From contig CACDUZ010000001.1 of NCBI GenBank assembly GCA_902556105.1, positions 1-64,000 on the forward strand: a DNA stretch of 64,000 nt. Direction: 5' to 3'. Source of the DNA: an uncultured SAR86 cluster bacterium. Its GTDB lineage: Bacteria; Pseudomonadota; Gammaproteobacteria; Magnimaribacterales; D2472. Position numbers and translations under genes: made by a program. This document shows positions 60,486 to 64,000 of this stretch, piece by piece (positions within the stretch are counted from its first letter, which is position 1; every line of letters starts with the position of its first letter). The notes beneath the pieces were generated by a model, which saw only the letters and a program-made list of their open reading frames with translations, made no database searches and was not told where the DNA came from.

Positions 60486-61738
60486 TTTTTCCAAAGTGGT
60501 AGCTTTTTCTTTACCTGCAAAAGTTTAAGTTTTTGAGTAACTGGAATTCCATCTTTAAATTTTGGATACGCTTCCCCTTTTATTAGTGGACTTAGATATT
60601 TAATTGCCTTAGAAGTAACATCAAAGCCGTTGCCAGAAATATATGATTTAGGTAATTTTTTTTCAACATTAGCTATCTTGGATAAAGATACAGGTGATAT
60701 TTTCCAAGAATATTTCTCTCCTGTTCCCCTAACTATCACCGGCATTACGCCATTCATACCCTTTACAGCATACTTTACAGCATGAATTCCAACAGCTTCA
60801 GCATGAAGAAGATCAGTTTGCGAAGCGATATGCCTTGCACTTCTTTGTAAATAGTCTGAAACGGCCCAGTGATTTTTCAATTTTAATTTTTTAGAGATCA
60901 TAGAGCCAAGATAAGGCGCAACTCCTCCAAGCTGAGTATGTCCAAAGGCATCTTTAGTATCTGATTCTGCTAAAAACTTGCCTTTACTATTTTTAACACC
61001 TTCTGATGCAACAATCACACAGTATCCATTTTTTTTAACACACTTTCTTATCTCATCTAAAAATTTACTTTGATTAAAAACAACCTCAGGAAGCAGAATA
61101 ATATGAGGAGGATCATTTTTTGATGTTCTTGCAAGTGCTGAAGATGCAGCCATCCAGCCTGCATGCCTCCCCATGACTTCTAAAATAAATACTTTGGTGG
61201 ATGTTTCGCACATAGATGCAACATCTAGAGAAGCTTCCATAGTAGAGGTCGCTATATATTTTGCTGCCGATCCGAATCCTGGACAACAATCCGTTACTGC
61301 GAGATCATTATCAACTGTCTTAGGGATAGCAATACAGTTTATTGGGTAGCCAAGTTTTTTACTAATTTGGGAAACTTTATATGCAGTATCAGCAGAATCA
61401 TTACCGCCATTATAAAAAAAGTAGCCTATATCATGAGCCTTGAAGACATCAATTAAGCGCATATATTCTTTCTTATTTTCATCCAAACTCTTTAGTTTTA
61501 CTCTACATGAACCAAACACTCCACCCGGAGTTGTTTTTAAGGAGTTAATAGCTGATAAGCTTTCTTTTGATGTATCAATTAATTCTTCTTTAAGAGCCCC
61601 AAGAATTCCATTTTTTCCAGCAAACACTTTTCCAATTTTTGTTTTATGTTTTTTTGATTCAAGAATCAAGGCAGCAGCAGTTGCATTTATAACTGACGTT
61701 ACCCCTCCTGACTGAGCGTAAAATGCGTTTTTTTTCAT
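60482..61738 (-). CDS. pfp: Diphosphate-type 6-phosphofructokinase
   Basis: AQSGGVTSVINA, FYNGGNDSADTAYKVS, IPKTVDNDLAVTDCCPGFGSAAKYIA, VMGRHAGWMAA. Start MKKNAFYAQ preferred over the 61813 ORF start, which overlaps mpl. Confidence 0.88.
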   Translation of the reverse strand: MKKNAFYAQSGGVTSVINATAAALILESKKHKTKIGKVFAGKNGILGALKEELIDTSKESLSAINSLKTTPGGVFGSCRVKLKSLDENKKEYMRLIDVFKAHDIGYFFYNGGNDSADTAYKVSQISKKLGYPINCIAIPKTVDNDLAVTDCCPGFGSAAKYIATSTMEASLDVASMCETSTKVFILEVMGRHAGWMAASSALARTSKNDPPHIILLPEVVFNQSKFLDEIRKCVKKNGYCVIVASEGVKNSKGKFLAESDTKDAFGHTQLGGVAPYLGSMISKKLKLKNHWAVSDYLQRSARHIASQTDLLHAEAVGIHAVKYAVKGMNGVMPVIVRGTGEKYSWKISPVSLSKIANVEKKLPKSYISGNGFDVTSKAIKYLSPLIKGEAYPKFKDGIPVTQKLKLLQVKKKLPLWKN

Positions 61739-61790
61739 TATTTCTCCGCTTAAGCTTTGAATAAAATCCAAGTATCGTATTATAACTAAT

Positions 61791-63089
61791 ATGAGAATAC
61801 ATATCCTAGGCATTTGTGGAACCTTTATGGCAGGCTTAGCACAAATACTAAAGGAATCAGGTCACGAAGTATCTGGATCAGATAGTCAATTTTATCCTCC
61901 AATGTCAGATTATATTCAAAATCTTAATATAGAAATTATTCAAGGATTTGAAGAAGACACCCTTCCAGAAGCTGATTTGTACGTTATTGGGAATGCGCTA
62001 TCAAGAGGAAATGAATGCATTGAGAAAATTTTAGACCAAAAGTTACCTTTTGTTTCTGGCCCCGAAATATTAGGCAAAGAATTAAAAGATAGAAATGTTT
62101 TTGCAGTATCTGGAACACATGGTAAGACCACTACATCCTATATGCTTTCTCACATATTAATTGATCAGGGAAGAGATATTGGATATTTGGTTGGGGGAAT
62201 ATCTAAGAATATGGAAAATCCTGCAAAACTTGGAACTAATAAGACATTTGTTATTGAGGCAGATGAATATGATTCTGCTTTTTTTGATAAAAGATCAAAA
62301 TTTATACATTATTTTCCTTCAAACTTAATAATTAATAATATCGAATTTGATCATGCAGATATTTTTGATAATTTGAATGATATCAAAAAACAATTTCATC
62401 ATCTTATTAAGATTATTCCTAAATCAGGAAATATTATCTACTTTGAAGATGATATAAACACAAATGAAGTTTTAAAAAGGGGACATTGGTGCAATAAGCT
62501 AGCAATTAACAATGACACAATATCTGCAGACTTTAATTCAATGGAGTTTAAGATTGATAATAAGGTTTATTCCCTGAGTGATTTGCCTTTAATAGGCGAA
62601 CATAATTTTAAGAATTATATTTGCGCAATTCTTGCAGCAAAATTGGACGGAATTGATATAAATGACTCAATAAAATCTCTTAAAAATTTTGAGGGTGTTA
62701 AAAGGAGGATGGATTTTGTCAAAGAGATTAGTAATATAAGAATATATGATGATTTTGCGCATCATCCAACTGCCATTTCACTTTCATCAAAAGCAATAAG
62801 AAAAAAGTATCTAAACAAAAAAATTATCGGAATTGTTGAGCTTGGATCTAACACGATGTCCTCTGGCTATCATAAAGAGAATCTCATAGATTCTTTTGAG
62901 TCATTTGATGAAGTATTTCTTTTAGATCAAAAAAATATTTATAAACATCCTAATGCTTACCAATCTAGTGAAGATCTTTTTTGGAACCTAAAAGAAATAA
63001 TTTTTGAATATGATATTATTTTAATAATGACTAATAAAAATAGTCAAAAATTTATTCAACCAATAATTAAATACCTTGAAAAAAAATAA
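61791..63089 (+). CDS. mpl: UDP-N-acetylmuramate:L-alanyl-gamma-D-glutamyl-meso-diaminopimelate ligase
   Basis: MRIHILGICGTFMAGLAQILKESGHEVSGSD, VSGTHGKTTTSYML, VIEADEYDSAFFDKRSKF, YDDFAHHPTAI. Confidence 0.95.
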   Translation: MRIHILGICGTFMAGLAQILKESGHEVSGSDSQFYPPMSDYIQNLNIEIIQGFEEDTLPEADLYVIGNALSRGNECIEKILDQKLPFVSGPEILGKELKDRNVFAVSGTHGKTTTSYMLSHILIDQGRDIGYLVGGISKNMENPAKLGTNKTFVIEADEYDSAFFDKRSKFIHYFPSNLIINNIEFDHADIFDNLNDIKKQFHHLIKIIPKSGNIIYFEDDINTNEVLKRGHWCNKLAINNDTISADFNSMEFKIDNKVYSLSDLPLIGEHNFKNYICAILAAKLDGIDINDSIKSLKNFEGVKRRMDFVKEISNIRIYDDFAHHPTAISLSSKAIRKKYLNKKIIGIVELGSNTMSSGYHKENLIDSFESFDEVFLLDQKNIYKHPNAYQSSEDLFWNLKEIIFEYDIILIMTNKNSQKFIQPIIKYLEKK

Positions 63090-63666
63090 TTTACCAGTCT
63101 TTCCACTAGGCTTAGTTGCACTTCCTGGAACAATTCAGAATCTTCAGATATTTGAGCCTAGGTACATAAAGATGGTTAAAGACTGTATGGAGCAGGACCA
63201 TGGTTTTGTAATAGTTTTTCAAAAACAAATTATAGGTAATAATGAAAACGAGATATCTAAAAAAGGATGCTATGTAGAAATAATAGATTTTAATAATCTT
63301 CCAAACGGACTATTGGGTATTACTGTCAAGTCAGTCAATAAAGTATCTATAAAAAATTTAACTCAATTGGAAGATGGATTACATATTGCTAAAATAAATC
63401 CTGAGGTTGACCCAGAGGTAGATGACCAAGCTCTCTTGGCAGAATTTCCAGAAATTACAAATATCTTAAATCAGCTAGTTAAACATCCAAGAATAGTTGA
63501 TATGCCACTAAATGTTGATTTTAATTCGGCAGACTCCGTTGCCTATCATCTAGCAGGATTAATTCCAATTCCATGGCCTCACAAGCAAAGTTTATTAGAA
63601 GCTTTCGATGCATCACAAAGACTATCCATACTTTCAAAGTATATTGAAGAAATTTCTTCAAGTTGA
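63076..63666 (+). CDS. LON peptidase substrate-binding domain protein
   Basis: LPVFPLGLVALPGTIQNLQIFEPRYIKMVKDCM. Confidence 0.88.
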   Translation: MKKNNLPVFPLGLVALPGTIQNLQIFEPRYIKMVKDCMEQDHGFVIVFQKQIIGNNENEISKKGCYVEIIDFNNLPNGLLGITVKSVNKVSIKNLTQLEDGLHIAKINPEVDPEVDDQALLAEFPEITNILNQLVKHPRIVDMPLNVDFNSADSVAYHLAGLIPIPWPHKQSLLEAFDASQRLSILSKYIEEISSS

Positions 63667-63669
63667 GGT

Positions 63670-64000
63670 CTAAATTTCTAAGGGAGGTTTATCAGATTTC
63701 TTTCTTAACCAATTTATTGTTTTAAGAATACTTGGTATCGCTATAAATCTCTTTTCAATGAAGTATTTACCAGGATAATTACTAAGCATCAATCCAATCA
63801 TAATTGTAAATAAGCCTTGGCCAGGCAAAACTAACATCAAAATACCTCCAATTATTAGCGCATATCCTAAGATATTTTTAATGATTATTGATAGCAACCA
63901 GATAACTGGGTAGCTGGATCTAAATCTTGATGAGGACTTATTAATAAAATAGTCACTTGGTATTAATGCAACTAACCATTTAATACTAAATAGACTAAAT
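63670..64000 (-). CDS. Membrane protein with PGPGW-like C-terminal region (runs off window end)
   Basis: The ORF track stops at 63897, but the frame stays open to the edge: ...FSLFSIKWLVALIPSDYFINKSSSRFRSSYPVIWLLSIIIKNILGYALIIGGILMLVLPGQGLFTIMIGLML. Confidence 0.6.
   Translation of the reverse strand, partial: FSLFSIKWLVALIPSDYFINKSSSRFRSSYPVIWLLSIIIKNILGYALIIGGILMLVLPGQGLFTIMIGLMLSNYPGKYFIEKRFIAIPSILKTINWLRKKSDKPPLEI

Overview
This is a compact, AT-rich (low-GC) gammaproteobacterial chromosome segment. Its gene content (blue-tuned proteorhodopsin, TonB receptors, streamlined spacing) resembles the marine SAR86 clade; that lineage is inferred from content and was not tested by search. Most of the window is housekeeping: rpiA(partial)-ilvA, fau-6S RNA-zapA, pepP-ubiH, rpmB, dut, rpmE2, priA, amiB/tsaE/nnrD, acs, pcnB-dksA, hemL/hemG, erpA, anmK, putA, tyrS, tRNA-Ile(GAU), coaD, mutM, tolC, parE-parC, a pfp-type phosphofructokinase, and mpl. 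The accessory part is ~38.1-48.0 kb. It has three blocks. (i) A divergent locus: an orphan 411-aa coiled-coil protein opposite a three-gene operon (102-aa orphan, Cas4/RecB-like PD-(D/E)XK nuclease, and a 987-aa Mrr-like nuclease/SF2 helicase with five C-terminal W..W.DWLGTG repeats). The intergenic region between them carries TACTGAAG repeats and a 21-bp-arm inverted repeat. This is the best candidate for an undescribed, possibly anti-phage, system. (ii) A TPP-riboswitch-controlled thiamin uptake/salvage operon: TonB receptor, PnuT-like transporter, kinase-like protein. (iii) A truncated integrase-N-domain/TM protein preceded by repeated ATGAGTACA motifs. No CRISPR array, rRNA or intact IS element was seen. 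All family calls were made by reading the translated sequence; no database search was run.
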